NCBI RefSeq assembly: GCF_014892515.1 | Contig: NZ_JADBGR010000064.1 | Span: forward strand, 118,342 to 182,341 | Length of the DNA: 64,000 nt | Source: Myceligenerans pegani | GTDB taxonomy: Bacteria; Actinomycetota; Actinomycetes; Actinomycetales; Cellulomonadaceae | Reading direction: 5' to 3' | Shown here: positions 8,165 to 17,572 of the stretch, one piece after another | Position numbering within the stretch: position 1 is the first letter of the stretch | Layout of the letters: every line of letters begins with the position of its first letter | Position numbers and translations under genes: made by a program | The notes under the pieces: generated by a model | The model's input: only the letters and a program-made list of their open reading frames with translations | Database searches by the model: none | What the model was told of the DNA's origin: nothing

Positions 8165-9025
8165 ATGACGACGACAGCGGCTTCCACGTCCCCGGCCGAC
8201 GCCCCGCCCCCGGCGCTGCCCGCCGCCGAAGCAGTCACCTACGCCGAGTGGTTCGCCTGCCTGGCCGAGCCCACCCGGGTGCGGATGCTGCACGCGGTCG
8301 CCACCGCGCCGCGCGGGATCACCGTCGGGGCGCTCGCCGACGCCCTCGGCATCAGCCAGTCGACCTGCTCGCACCACGTGCGCAAGCTCGCCGGCGTCGG
8401 GTTCGTCCGGACGCACAAGGAGGGCACCGCCACGCTGGTGACCGTGAACGCCGCGTGCTGCGTCGGCCTGCCGCACGCCGCCGACGCCGTGATGGGCCTC
8501 CTGGCTCCGCGGCCGTGCTGCCCCGGCGACGTACCGGCCGACGTCGAGGTGCGCGCGCTGCGCGACGAGGACTGGGACGCGGTGCGGCGCATCTACGGCG
8601 AGGGCATCGACACGGGTATGGCGACCTTCGAGACGGTCGTGCCGAGCCGGGAGTCCCTGGACGTGAAGTGGCTGCCGGACCACCGCTGGGTCGCCGAGCT
8701 GGACGGCGAGGTCGTCGGCTGGGCCGCGGCGACCCCGGTGTCGGCCCGCGAGGTCTACTCCGGCGTCGCCGAGACCTCGATCTACGTCGCGGACGGCCAT
8801 CAGGGCCGTGGGATCGGCAAAGCCCTCATCCGCAGGCAGGTCACGGCCGCGGACGACGGCGGCCTCTGGACCCTGCAGACCTCGATCTTCCCCGAGAACC
8901 GCGCCAGCGTGGGTCTGCACCACTCGGCCGGATTCCGCACGCTCGGCGTCCGGGAGCGGATCGGACGCCGCGACGGCGTCTGGCGTGACACGGTCTTCAT
9001 GGAACGCCGCAGCCCGGCCGTCTGA
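8165..9025 (+). CDS. ArsR-GNAT fusion: metalloregulator with N-acetyltransferase domain (ArsN-like)
   Basis: A 286-residue fusion. Residues ~20-110 form an ArsR/SmtB winged helix (ECLAEPTRVRMLHA-like start; recognition helix ISQSTCSHHVRKL). The rest is a GNAT acetyltransferase of the phosphinothricin/ArsN type (HQGRGIGKALI acetyl-CoA motif, then FPENRASVGLHHSAGFR). Cys occurs in the recognition helix and as two CC pairs at the end of the regulator part (NAACCVG and PRPCCPG), good candidates for As(III) or Sb(III) binding. ArsR-ArsN fusions are known and link metalloid sensing to acetylation of arsinothricin-like antibiotics. The N-terminal Ala/Pro tail is uninformative. No ars transport genes are adjacent. 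Confidence 0.85.
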   Translation: MTTTAASTSPADAPPPALPAAEAVTYAEWFACLAEPTRVRMLHAVATAPRGITVGALADALGISQSTCSHHVRKLAGVGFVRTHKEGTATLVTVNAACCVGLPHAADAVMGLLAPRPCCPGDVPADVEVRALRDEDWDAVRRIYGEGIDTGMATFETVVPSRESLDVKWLPDHRWVAELDGEVVGWAAATPVSAREVYSGVAETSIYVADGHQGRGIGKALIRRQVTAADDGGLWTLQTSIFPENRASVGLHHSAGFRTLGVRERIGRRDGVWRDTVFMERRSPAV

Positions 9026-9045
9026 GTCACCCGTGGCCGCGCCCG

Positions 9046-10272
9046 TCACCGGTCGGCGTCGTCGCCCGGGCCCAGCCACGCGCTGAAGCGCGCGAGAGGT
9101 TCGTTGCTGCGGCGGTGCGCCCGGACGAGCAGGTTCGTCACCTCGCGCGTGGTGGGGTGGTGCCTGGTCTGCTCCGGCGCGGCACGCCGCGCGGTCATGA
9201 GGCTGTCGAGCGACTTGTCGTGCATGCCCTGCCAGAAGTACGCGCGCGCGAGGTCGAGGTTGTGGTGCGAGACCCTCGTGGGCAGCCGGGTGTGCATGTG
9301 CTGGGGCAGGCGCGTCCGGTCCGCGATGGCGAGCGCGCGTGGCCCGTCCCCGGACTCGACGGCGCACGCGACCCGGTAGATCGCGACGTTCGACGGCCCG
9401 AACGCGAGGTGTGACCAGTCGTTGTCGGTGTCCGTGTCCAGATGCTCCGCGATGCCGCGGGCCTCCTCTACGTGGTCCATCGCCCGGTCGAGATCGCCGG
9501 CGCGGCCCGCGACGAGCGAGGACCGCAGGTGGAGCGCCCCCACGGTCAGCAGCGCGCCGTCGTCCCGCCCGCCGGGGTCGACCGTTGTGCGGGCCGTGTC
9601 CAGCAGCCACAGCGCGCCCTCGTAGAGGCCGTCGCGCATGAGGGACGTGGTGCGCATCCACGCGGCGAACCCGGTGGCGGCCGGGTCGTCCGTGAGCCCG
9701 GCGATCCACTGGATGCGGTCCTCGACGCTCGCGGCGAGATCGTCGTAGCCGGTCTGGTGCGCGACCGTGTGCGCGGCGTGCGCGTACGCGAGCAGCGCGC
9801 GGGCGATCACGGCGCGGTCCTGCTCGTCGTCGCAGGTGTGCACCATCGCGAACGCCTCGGTGAGCAGGGGCGGGAGGATCTCGGCGAGATGCGCGTTGCG
9901 GCCGTGCTGGAGCTGCTCGGACACGTTCCGCGCATCGCGGGCGAGCGCGCCGACCGGGCGCGGCGCGGTGTCGACGTCGTCGGCCGGGAGGTCCCAGCGG
10001 TTCAGCGCCCGCCGGAGGTCGGGGATCAGCTTGTGGATGCGGTCGGGCGACGCGCCCTCCCGGTGGTACGGCTGCCCGGTGAGCGTGCTCGCGTCCACGC
10101 GCAGCACCCGCCCCACGGCTGCCGCGACCGGCTGGGAGACGTCCCGGTCGCCCTGCTCGATCTTGCGCAGCAGGGACAGGCTGATCTTCGCCTCCTGCGC
10201 GAGCCCTACCTGCGTCACGCCCCGGGCCTGCCGGAGCTGCTTGATCCGCTTGCCGATCAACTCGTCGTCCAT
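9046..10272 (-). CDS. XRE-family regulator with TPR-like C-terminal region
   Basis: A 408-residue regulator with an N-terminal Cro/C1 helix-turn-helix (IGKRIKQLRQARGVTQVGLAQ, then SLSLLRKIEQGDR). The rest is all helical with TPR-like repeats, as in streptomycete XRE regulators whose C-terminal part senses a ligand or partner. The ATG at 10272 is preferred (GGGAAC six bases upstream); an in-frame TTG at 10284 is an alternative. The gene diverges from a small unknown gene at 10472. A strong 22-bp dyad in the space between them is the likely operator. Its 3' end faces the ArsR-GNAT gene. Confidence 0.82.
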   Translation of the reverse strand: MDDELIGKRIKQLRQARGVTQVGLAQEAKISLSLLRKIEQGDRDVSQPVAAAVGRVLRVDASTLTGQPYHREGASPDRIHKLIPDLRRALNRWDLPADDVDTAPRPVGALARDARNVSEQLQHGRNAHLAEILPPLLTEAFAMVHTCDDEQDRAVIARALLAYAHAAHTVAHQTGYDDLAASVEDRIQWIAGLTDDPAATGFAAWMRTTSLMRDGLYEGALWLLDTARTTVDPGGRDDGALLTVGALHLRSSLVAGRAGDLDRAMDHVEEARGIAEHLDTDTDNDWSHLAFGPSNVAIYRVACAVESGDGPRALAIADRTRLPQHMHTRLPTRVSHHNLDLARAYFWQGMHDKSLDSLMTARRAAPEQTRHHPTTREVTNLLVRAHRRSNEPLARFSAWLGPGDDADR

Positions 10273-10348
10273 CGGTGTTCCCAACCTCGACGGTCACGGG
10301 GATTCACACCATACGCCCGGCAACGCCCTTGCATGAAACCTAGAGGTG

Positions 10349-10370
10349 AGTGCCACAGAAGTGTGGCACT
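10349..10370. promoter_or_regulatory. Perfect 9-bp dyad, probable operator of the XRE regulator
   Basis: Perfect arms AGTGCCACA and TGTGGCACT are separated by GAAG. The site lies 77 bp upstream of the XRE gene and 102 bp upstream of the small gene at 10472, in a relatively AT-rich divergent promoter region. The alternative is a transcribed hairpin in the leader of the plus-strand gene. Confidence 0.7.
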
Positions 10371-10471
10371 TGTTCGGATTTAGCGGCATCAGTGTGGATA
10401 ACGACGGCGGCTACCCGCCGCTCGCACGTCACCGCGTTCGACGCTGCACCCCACGGCGACTGGAGCATGAC

Positions 10472-10828
10472 ATGACGACCCTTCCCGACGACGACACCGC
10501 GGCCGGCCGGTGGACGCGGCTCGTGACGGCGGTCTCGGCGCTGGTGGGCGGAGCTATGCTGCCCGGCGGCGTCGTCGCCGTCCGTGTCACCCTGGCCGAC
10601 ACGCGATCGACCCTGGCGTCCTGCGAGGCCTGGGTGGCGACGTCGGCCAGGACCTGGATGCGGCGCGGGGAGATCGACGTCGACGGCGTCTCGATGCCCG
10701 ACCTCGAGCGAGCCCTCGTCGCGGCGGGGTTCGCCTTCCCCCTGACCGAGGAGTCCCGCCCGCGATGGCGGGTCGACCGCAACAACGGCACGACGTACAC
10801 GCTGGACGTGACGCGCGCCCGCGCGTGA
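10472..10828 (+). CDS. Small protein of unknown function
   Basis: I do not recognise this 118-residue protein. Residues ~18-42 are moderately hydrophobic (AVSALVGGAMLPGGVVAV) but hardly a clear membrane helix. The C-terminal half looks like a small alpha/beta domain (MPDLERALVAAGFAFPL, then WRVDRNNGTTYTL). No signal peptide or metal motif is seen. The ATG has GGAG six bases upstream; a GTG at 10346 would add 42 unconvincing residues. It is divergent from the XRE-TPR regulator with an operator-like dyad between, so it is probably that regulator's main target. It converges on the histidine kinase gene 14 bp away. Confidence 0.65.
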   Translation: MTTLPDDDTAAGRWTRLVTAVSALVGGAMLPGGVVAVRVTLADTRSTLASCEAWVATSARTWMRRGEIDVDGVSMPDLERALVAAGFAFPLTEESRPRWRVDRNNGTTYTLDVTRARA

Positions 10829-10842
10829 GCGCGCGCCATGCC

Positions 10843-11962
10843 TCAGCCCGGGTCGGCGGCGCCGTCCCCGGCGGGGATCCGCACCGTGACGCGGAGCCCG
10901 CCGGCGGGCCGGGGGGCGAGGGCGAGGGCGCCGTCGTGCGCCTGGGCGATGCTCCGCACGATCGCCAGGCCGAGGCCGACACCTGCGTGGCCGACACCCG
11001 CGTGGTCCGCGCGGACCCGTTCCGTGCCGCGCCGGAAGGGTTCGGCGAGCGTGTCGACAAGCCTGCCCGTGAGCTGCGCGCCGGTGTTCTCCACGGTGAG
11101 CACCGCGGCCCCCGCGCGCACCGCGGTGCGGATCCACACGGTGCCGCCCTCCGGGAGGTTGTGGACGATCGCGTTGTGCAGGAGGTTCGTGGTCAGCTGC
11201 AGCAGGAGCGCCCGGGATCCGTGGACGACGGCGACGCCGCCCGAGGTCTCGACCGCGACGCCGCGCGCCTCCGCCAGCGGCAGCAGCGTCTCGGTGGCTT
11301 CCTCCGCCAGGAGCGACAGGTCGACGCGCGCCCGGTCGAAGGACCGCCGGCCGGCGCGACTGAGCAGGAGCAACGCCTCGGTGAGGTCGATCGCCCGGGA
11401 GTTGACGGCGCTGAGCCGCCGTACGAGCTCGCCGGTGTCGGCGTCGGGGTCCTCGCGGGCCACGTCGAGCAGGGTCCGGGTGATCGCCAGCGGGGTGCGC
11501 AGCTCGTGGGACGCGTTGGCCGCGAACCTGCGCTGCTCGGCGACGTGCGCCTCGAGCTGGGCGAGCATCGTGTCGAAGGCGTCGGCGAGCTCGCGGAACT
11601 CGTCCTGCCGGCCCTCGAGCTCGATCCGGTGGGCGAGCGAGCCGGCCGCGGCCCGGCGGGTGGCCTCGGTGATCCGGTCCAGCGGGGCGAGCATCCGGCT
11701 CGCCAGGAACCACCCGCCCACGAGGCCGAACACCAGCAGGAACGCCATCGTCGCGATCGCCGCCGGGACGAACACGCGTGGCCCCCAGCCTCCGACGAGG
11801 AGAGCGGGATCGGGCAGCAGCTCGGCGATCGTCCAGGAACCGGCGGCGCGCGTACCGCGCAGGAGGAAGACCCACACGGCCGCGAGGAGCACGGCACCCG
11901 CGAGCATGACGAAGCCGGCATAGCTGAGGGTGAGCTTGAGGCGGACGCTCGGCCCGGGCCGC

Positions 11963-11979
<17 letters not shown>
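10843..11979 (-). CDS. OmpR-family sensor histidine kinase
   Basis: A 378-residue membrane kinase. TM1 lies at about residues 15-40, then comes a short extracytoplasmic loop of ~30 residues, TM2 at about 70-95 and a HAMP domain. The HisKA domain has H158 in NASHELRTPLAI, and the HATPase domain has LTTNLLHNAIVHN and VGLGLAIVRSIAQAHDG boxes. It phosphorylates the response regulator encoded just upstream. The GTG at 11979 overlaps the regulator's stop by 17 bp; a GTG at 11970 would overlap by 8 bp. The small sensor loop resembles envelope-stress sensors such as BaeS or those linked to ABC exporters, which matches the divergent MacB-like transporter. Confidence 0.88.
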
Positions 11980-12655
<676 letters not shown>

Positions 12656-12742
12656 GCCTCGGATGCTACGAGCACGCGCATATCGGCGGCGTATCGAAAA
12701 GCGCATACGCCTCGGCAACACGACCTCGCCTGGACTGACGGC
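12656..12742. promoter_or_regulatory. Divergent promoter with direct half-sites
   Basis: Between the response regulator and ABC transporter genes, GCGCATATC (near 12677), GGCGTATC and GCGCATACG (near 12702) recur within about 35 bp. Repeated half-sites of this kind are typical of OmpR-family binding. No Shine-Dalgarno sequence stands out before the ABC gene. Confidence 0.4.
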
Positions 12743-13459
12743 ATGACGACCACCACCCAGCCCGGCGCCCGGCCCGCCGCCGGGGAGACGCTCGCCGCGA
12801 GCGCGCGGGCCCTGACCAAGACCTACGGCCGGGGCGACGCGCAGGTGCACGCCCTGCGCGGCGTCGACCTCGACCTCCCGCGCGGCAGGTTCACCGCGAT
12901 CATGGGCCCGAGCGGTTCGGGCAAGTCCACGCTGATGCACTGCCTGGCCGGGCTCGACCACGTCGACGGCGGGACGGTCACCGTGGCCGGCACGGATCTG
13001 GGCTCGCTCGACGACGACGCGCTCACCGTCTTCCGCCGCGAGCGCATCGGCTTCGTGTTCCAGGCGTTCAACCTGCTGCCGATGCTCACCGCCTACCAGA
13101 ACATCGTGCTGCCCCTGGAGCTGGGCGGGCGCCCGGTCGACGACGCGGTGCGGGACCGGGCGCACGCGCTGGTGGAGACCCTGGGGCTGGCCGATCGGCT
13201 CGGTCACCGGCCGGCGGAGCTGTCCGGCGGTCAGCAGCAGCGGGTCGCGATCGCCCGGGCGCTGGTCACCGGGCCCGAGCTGCTGTTCGCGGACGAGCCG
13301 ACGGGGAACCTGGACAGCGAGACGTCCGCGGAGGTGCTGGAGCACCTGCGCCGCTCGGTGCGCGACCTCGGCCAGACGGTCGTCATGGTGACGCACGAGC
13401 AGGGCGCCGCGTCGTACGCGGACGACGTCGTCACGATGCGGGACGGAAGGATCGCCTGA
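12743..13459 (+). CDS. MacB-type ABC transporter ATP-binding protein
   Basis: A 238-residue cytoplasmic ATPase of the LolD/MacB type. Walker A is GPSGSGKST (K61), the Q-loop lies in FVFQAFNLLP, the signature is LSGGQQQR, Walker B is ELLFADEPTGNLDS and the H-loop is VTHE. It powers the FtsX-type permease encoded next, whose ATG overlaps this stop by one base. Transporters of this type with an adjacent two-component system commonly export or resist peptides, lipids or antibiotics; the substrate is unknown here. Expression is probably governed by the divergent OmpR-type regulator. Confidence 0.9.
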   Translation: MTTTTQPGARPAAGETLAASARALTKTYGRGDAQVHALRGVDLDLPRGRFTAIMGPSGSGKSTLMHCLAGLDHVDGGTVTVAGTDLGSLDDDALTVFRRERIGFVFQAFNLLPMLTAYQNIVLPLELGGRPVDDAVRDRAHALVETLGLADRLGHRPAELSGGQQQRVAIARALVTGPELLFADEPTGNLDSETSAEVLEHLRRSVRDLGQTVVMVTHEQGAASYADDVVTMRDGRIA

Positions 13460-15858
13460 TGCGGACCGTCCTGGTCGCCTCGCTGCGCGTCCACGCCCGC
13501 AGGTACGTGGCGGCGGCGGTGGCCGTTGTCGTCTCGGTCGCGTTCGTCGTGGTGGTGGGCGTGCTCACCGCCGCGGCGCAGGCCAGGATCACGGACGGCG
13601 TCGGGGCGCCGTTCCGCGGCGCGGACCACGTCGTCGTCGGGCTGGGCACGGAGAACGCGATCGCCTGGGCCGCCGGGCGAGAGGACACCGTCGCCGTGCT
13701 CGGCTCGGCGACGCTGCCGCTGCGGGCGGGCGACGAGCGGGCGGCGGGGAAGTTCGTCGGGTCGATCGCGACGGCCCCGGAGCTCCGCTGGCAGACGCTC
13801 GCCTCCGGCCGGTTCCCGGAACGCACCGGGGAGGCGGTGGTCGACGTCTGGACAGCCCAGGAGATGGAGATCGCGACCGGCGACCGGATCCGGCTCGGGC
13901 AGGGCGCCGACGCGGTCGAGCTGCGAGTGGTGGGTATCGTCCAGGCGTCGTCGAACCTGGGGCAGGCGGCGGTATACCTCACTTTCGAGCAACTGCTGCA
14001 CTGGCGCGACGACGACAGCCTCCTGCTGGACCGGGCGGCGGTGATCGGCGACGTCGGCACGCTGCCCGACGGCGCCACGGCGCGGACGCCCGAGGAGCTC
14101 GTGGCCGAGAGCATCGCCGTGCACACCAACAACACGAACACCGTCTCGCTGATGCTCCTGGTGTTCGCCGCCGTCGCGGCGCTCGTCTCCGTCCTCGTCA
14201 TCGCGAACACGTTCTCGATCCTGTTCGCGCAGCGCCTGCGCGACTTCGCGCTGCTGCGCTGCGTGGGCGCGACGCGGCGGCAGGTCGTGGGATCGGTGCG
14301 CCGGGAGGCCGTCGTCGTCGGGCTGCTCGCCTCCGTGTGCGGGGTGCCGGCCGGCGTCGGCCTCGGCTACGGCCTGATCGCGCTGCTCGGCGCCGTCGCG
14401 CCGCGGAACCCGCTGGGGTCCGCCCCGGAGCCGCCGGTCGGGTGGATGGCCGGCGGGTTCGTCGTCGGCGTGGCGGTGACGGTGGTCGCGTCGTGGCTGC
14501 CGACCCGGCGGGTGGTCCGGGTGAGTCCGCTCGCGGCGCTGCGTCCCGGCGACGTCCTGGACGTGCGCGCCGGCGCGGGCCGCGTGCGCCTGGTGCTCGC
14601 CGTGCTCCTTCTGGTCGCCGGGCCGGCGCTGCTCGGTGCGGCGATGGTCCTGGACGGTACCGTGCTCATGCTGGCGGGCGGCGGGGTGCTGTTCGCGGGC
14701 GTCCTCCTCCTCGGGCCCGTGCTCGTGCCGCGCCTGGTGCGCGTGGCCGGGGCGCTGCTCGGGGCCGGTGGCCGGCTGGCCACCGAGAACGCCGTGCGCA
14801 ACCCGCGCAGGACCGCCGCCACCACCGCGTCGCTGCTCGTCGGCGTCACGCTCACGACCGCGGTGCTCACCGGGCTGGCCACGACCCGCGCGTCCGTGGA
14901 CGCGAACCACGGCGGCGCCCATCCCCTCGACGTGGCGATCACCTCGTGGCAGGACCCGCTGCCACCCGGGCTCGTGGGCGAGGTGGCCGGCACCGACGGG
15001 GTGGCGCGGGCCGTCGCGGTCGACGGCGTTCCCGCCGGGATCGAGGGCCAGGACCGGCCGATCCTGCTCCTCACCGCGCCGGACGCGGATCAGGTGGCCC
15101 GCGACGGCGGGGCGTTCGCCGCGGTGGAACCGGGCCTGATCGCGCTCGACACCGAGGTGTACGGCGAGGACCCGGCCGCCGGGCTCGGCGACGTGGTGAC
15201 CGTGCGCGCCGGCGACCGCACGGCCCGGCTCCGGGTGACCGGCGGGACCGGCTGGGGGAGCGCGGGCGTCGTCGCGCCCGAGACGCTGGCCGCGCTGACC
15301 GACGCGCCCCGGGAGCACGCCGTCTGGGCCCGCGCCGCGGCCGGGGTCGACGCGGCGGCGCTCGTCGGTGACCTGGACACGCTCGCGGACGCCGCCGGCG
15401 CGACCCTCGACAACGGGCTCCAGGCCGAGGCCGCCGACCGGCAGCAGCTGGCGGTCATCACGTGGCTGGTGCTCGGGCTGCTCGGGATCTCCGTGGTGAT
15501 CGCCCTGGTCGGGATCGCGAACACCCTGGGGCTGTCCGTGTTCGAGCGTACGCGGGAGCACGCGATGCTGCGGGCGCTCGGCCTCACCCGCCGGCAGCTC
15601 CGGCGCCTGCTCGCGGTCGAGGCGATGCTGCTGACGGTGGTGGCCGCCGTGCTCGGCACCGTGCTCGGGGTCGCGTTCGCCTGGGCGGGCTACGAGACGT
15701 TCGTGAAGCAGGCGCTCGCCCGGGCCGTCCTGGAGATCCCGTGGCCGCAGCTCGGCGTCGTCGTCCTCACGGCCGCCCTGGCGGGGCAGGCCGCGGCAAT
15801 CCTTCCCGCCCGCCGGGCGGCCCGGGTGCCCCCGGCCGGGGGCCTCGGTCCGGACTGA
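13459..15858 (+). CDS. FtsX-type ABC transporter permease
   Basis: A 799-residue permease with duplicated FtsX-like domains. One TM helix near residues 20-42 leads to a large extracytoplasmic domain, and clusters of TM helices lie near residues 225-345 and 370-425. A second extracytoplasmic domain follows, then a final three-helix FtsX domain (VLGLLGISVVIALVGIANTLG). The short coupling segments LLRCVGATRRQV and MLRALGLTRRQL, one per half, are typical of mechanotransmission ABC3 permeases with fused halves. With the upstream ATPase it should form a complete exporter or mechanotransmission complex. Confidence 0.9.
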   Translation: MRTVLVASLRVHARRYVAAAVAVVVSVAFVVVVGVLTAAAQARITDGVGAPFRGADHVVVGLGTENAIAWAAGREDTVAVLGSATLPLRAGDERAAGKFVGSIATAPELRWQTLASGRFPERTGEAVVDVWTAQEMEIATGDRIRLGQGADAVELRVVGIVQASSNLGQAAVYLTFEQLLHWRDDDSLLLDRAAVIGDVGTLPDGATARTPEELVAESIAVHTNNTNTVSLMLLVFAAVAALVSVLVIANTFSILFAQRLRDFALLRCVGATRRQVVGSVRREAVVVGLLASVCGVPAGVGLGYGLIALLGAVAPRNPLGSAPEPPVGWMAGGFVVGVAVTVVASWLPTRRVVRVSPLAALRPGDVLDVRAGAGRVRLVLAVLLLVAGPALLGAAMVLDGTVLMLAGGGVLFAGVLLLGPVLVPRLVRVAGALLGAGGRLATENAVRNPRRTAATTASLLVGVTLTTAVLTGLATTRASVDANHGGAHPLDVAITSWQDPLPPGLVGEVAGTDGVARAVAVDGVPAGIEGQDRPILLLTAPDADQVARDGGAFAAVEPGLIALDTEVYGEDPAAGLGDVVTVRAGDRTARLRVTGGTGWGSAGVVAPETLAALTDAPREHAVWARAAAGVDAAALVGDLDTLADAAGATLDNGLQAEAADRQQLAVITWLVLGLLGISVVIALVGIANTLGLSVFERTREHAMLRALGLTRRQLRRLLAVEAMLLTVVAAVLGTVLGVAFAWAGYETFVKQALARAVLEIPWPQLGVVVLTAALAGQAAAILPARRAARVPPAGGLGPD

Positions 15859-15908
15859 GGGTTCGGGCGGCGGTGACCACGCGCTGGTGACGCGTCGAGC
15901 GGCGGTGC

Positions 15909-16484
15909 CTATCCGCGCGGGGGCGCGGACGTGACCCGGAAGCCCAGGAGCTGCCATGCGCGGGCCGCGTACGTGGCGCGCTCCCCCGCCGGGCGGCGGG
16001 TGAGGGCGGTGGCGACGAGCTCGACGGCGAGCAGGGCGTCGTCGACCGTCGCACCCGGCGGGGCGTCGCCCGTCGCGACGGCGGCCGGGAGCCGGGAGCC
16101 GAGCACCGCCGAGACGCGGCCGCGCAGCTCCATGAGGCGCGGGTCCGGGGGCGCGTCCGGCGTCGCGGACGCGATGTCGATGATCACCACCGAGTCGATG
16201 GCGTGCCGCGTGACCAGGCCGAGCAGGTCGGCCAGATCCGCGGTCGGATCGGCGGCGCGCTCCTCGAGGGCAGCGACCTGCTCCTCGAACAGGGCGAGGA
16301 CGAGCGCCTGCCGGTCGGGGAAATGCCGGTAGAGGCTGCCCTGTCCGACGCCGGCCGCCCGCGCCACGGCGTTGAGCGGGGCGTGCGGGCCCAGCTCCGA
16401 GAAGACGGCGCGGGCCGCGGCCAGCAGGGCCGCGCGGTTGCGCGCCGCGGCGGCGGGGCCGAGATTCGCGCGGGGGCTTGCCAT
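15909..16484 (-). CDS. TetR-family transcriptional regulator
   Basis: A 191-residue repressor. The N-terminal helix-turn-helix (NRAALLAAARAVFSELG, then AVARAAGVGQGSLYRHFPDR) is followed by a short helical ligand domain. It is divergent from the SDR gene with 56 bp between starts. A perfect 8-bp dyad in that gap, 16 bp upstream of this start, is the probable shared operator. The likely role is autorepression and control of the SDR enzyme, with the enzyme's substrate a plausible inducer. Confidence 0.88.
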   Translation of the reverse strand: MASPRANLGPAAAARNRAALLAAARAVFSELGPHAPLNAVARAAGVGQGSLYRHFPDRQALVLALFEEQVAALEERAADPTADLADLLGLVTRHAIDSVVIIDIASATPDAPPDPRLMELRGRVSAVLGSRLPAAVATGDAPPGATVDDALLAVELVATALTRRPAGERATYAARAWQLLGFRVTSAPPRG

Positions 16485-16499
16485 GGACGTACCCTAACT

Positions 16500-16519
16500 A
16501 CCGGACAACAGTGTCCGGT
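16500..16519. promoter_or_regulatory. TetR-type operator between regulator and SDR gene
   Basis: Perfect arms ACCGGACA and TGTCCGGT are separated by ACAG. The site is centred in the 56-bp divergent gap, so one bound dimer would cover both promoters. Confidence 0.8.
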
Positions 16520-16540
16520 TCTCGTCGACAGGAGTACGCC

Positions 16541-17563
16541 ATGTCCCTCACCGCCTCCTCGACCGTCGGCCAGTGGCTCGACCACCCCGTCGGCGGCCCG
16601 ATCCTGACGGCCATGATCGCCCGGGGCGGCGGGTCGGCCGACGCGCTCGCGCCGGCGCGGAACCTGCCGCTCGAGCAGCTCGTCACGCTCTCGCAGGGCA
16701 AGTTCCCCGCCGAGATGGTCGACGCGCTCCTCACCGCGTACCGGGAGGCCGCGCCGGACGACGCGGCGGCCGGCGCGGGGCAGAGCGCCGCGGCCCCCGC
16801 CGCCTGGGCCGAGGAGATCACGCCCGGCCGGTTCGCCGGCCAGACCGTGGTGGTCACCGGCGCGGCGTCGGGCATCGGCCGGGCGGTCGCGAGCCGGGTG
16901 GCCCGCGAGGGCGGCCGCGTCGTCGCGGTCGACCTGACCAAGGCCGGCCTGGACGAGCTCGTCGCCTCGCTCCCCGGCGCCGAGATCCTCGCCGTCGCCG
17001 GCGACATCACGTCGGAGGACCTGGTGGCCGACGTCGTCCGCGCCGCCGGAGGCCGCGTCGACGCGCTGGCGAACGTCGCCGGGATCATGGACGACAACGC
17101 CGCGATCCATGAGGTCACCGACGCCGTCTGGGATCGCGTCATGCGGGTCAACGTCGAGGGCACCATGCGCCTGACCCGCGCCGTCGTGCCGGGCATGCTG
17201 GAGGTGGGCCAGGGCCGCGTCGTGAACGTCGCCTCCGAGGCGAGCCTGCGCGGCTCGGCGGCAGGCGTCGCCTACACCGCCTCCAAGCACGCCGTCGTCG
17301 GCCTCACCAAGTCCTCCGCCGTCATGTACGCCGGCACGGGCGTGCGAGTCAACGCGGTGGCCCCCGGCGCCGTCGCCACCGGCATCGTCGTCCCCGAGGA
17401 CGCCGAGTTCGGCGGCGGCCGGCTCGCCCGCTACCGCGGCAACATCCCGTCCCTGGCCACCCCGGCCGAGCTGGCGGCGTCGATCACGTTCCTGCTCTCC
17501 ACCGACTCGGTCAACCTCAACGGCGCGATCCTCGCCTCGGACGGCGGCTGGTCGGCGGTCTGA
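16541..17563 (+). CDS. SDR-family oxidoreductase with N-terminal extension
   Basis: A 340-residue protein. Residues ~100-340 are a classical short-chain dehydrogenase: cofactor motif TGAASGIG at 106-113, structural NVAG at 178-181, catalytic Y245 and K249 in YTASK, and a C-terminal LLSTDSVNLNGAI segment. D131 after the second strand suggests NAD(H) preference. About 95 residues precede the domain, with no signal peptide; classical SDRs are near 250 residues, so this is a real extension of unknown role. ACAGGAG lies six bases before the ATG. The gene faces its TetR regulator across the 16500-16519 operator. Confidence 0.88.
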   Translation: MSLTASSTVGQWLDHPVGGPILTAMIARGGGSADALAPARNLPLEQLVTLSQGKFPAEMVDALLTAYREAAPDDAAAGAGQSAAAPAAWAEEITPGRFAGQTVVVTGAASGIGRAVASRVAREGGRVVAVDLTKAGLDELVASLPGAEILAVAGDITSEDLVADVVRAAGGRVDALANVAGIMDDNAAIHEVTDAVWDRVMRVNVEGTMRLTRAVVPGMLEVGQGRVVNVASEASLRGSAAGVAYTASKHAVVGLTKSSAVMYAGTGVRVNAVAPGAVATGIVVPEDAEFGGGRLARYRGNIPSLATPAELAASITFLLSTDSVNLNGAILASDGGWSAV

Positions 17564-17572
17564 CCCGGTCAG

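Noticed and set aside
10800..10845. A terminator in the GCGCGC-rich junction after the small unknown gene
   Set aside because: Alternating GCGCGC can pair in many registers; no single stable stem with a defined loop stands out.
12675..12715. A CRISPR-like or phase-variation repeat in the response regulator-ABC gap
   Set aside because: Only short degenerate GCATAY/GTATC elements recur; they fit OmpR-type binding sites and nothing more.
13231..15957. A ~900-residue minus-strand frame opposite the ABC permease
   Set aside because: It is low-complexity Arg/Gly/His/Asp sequence antisense to a permease with clear FtsX domains.
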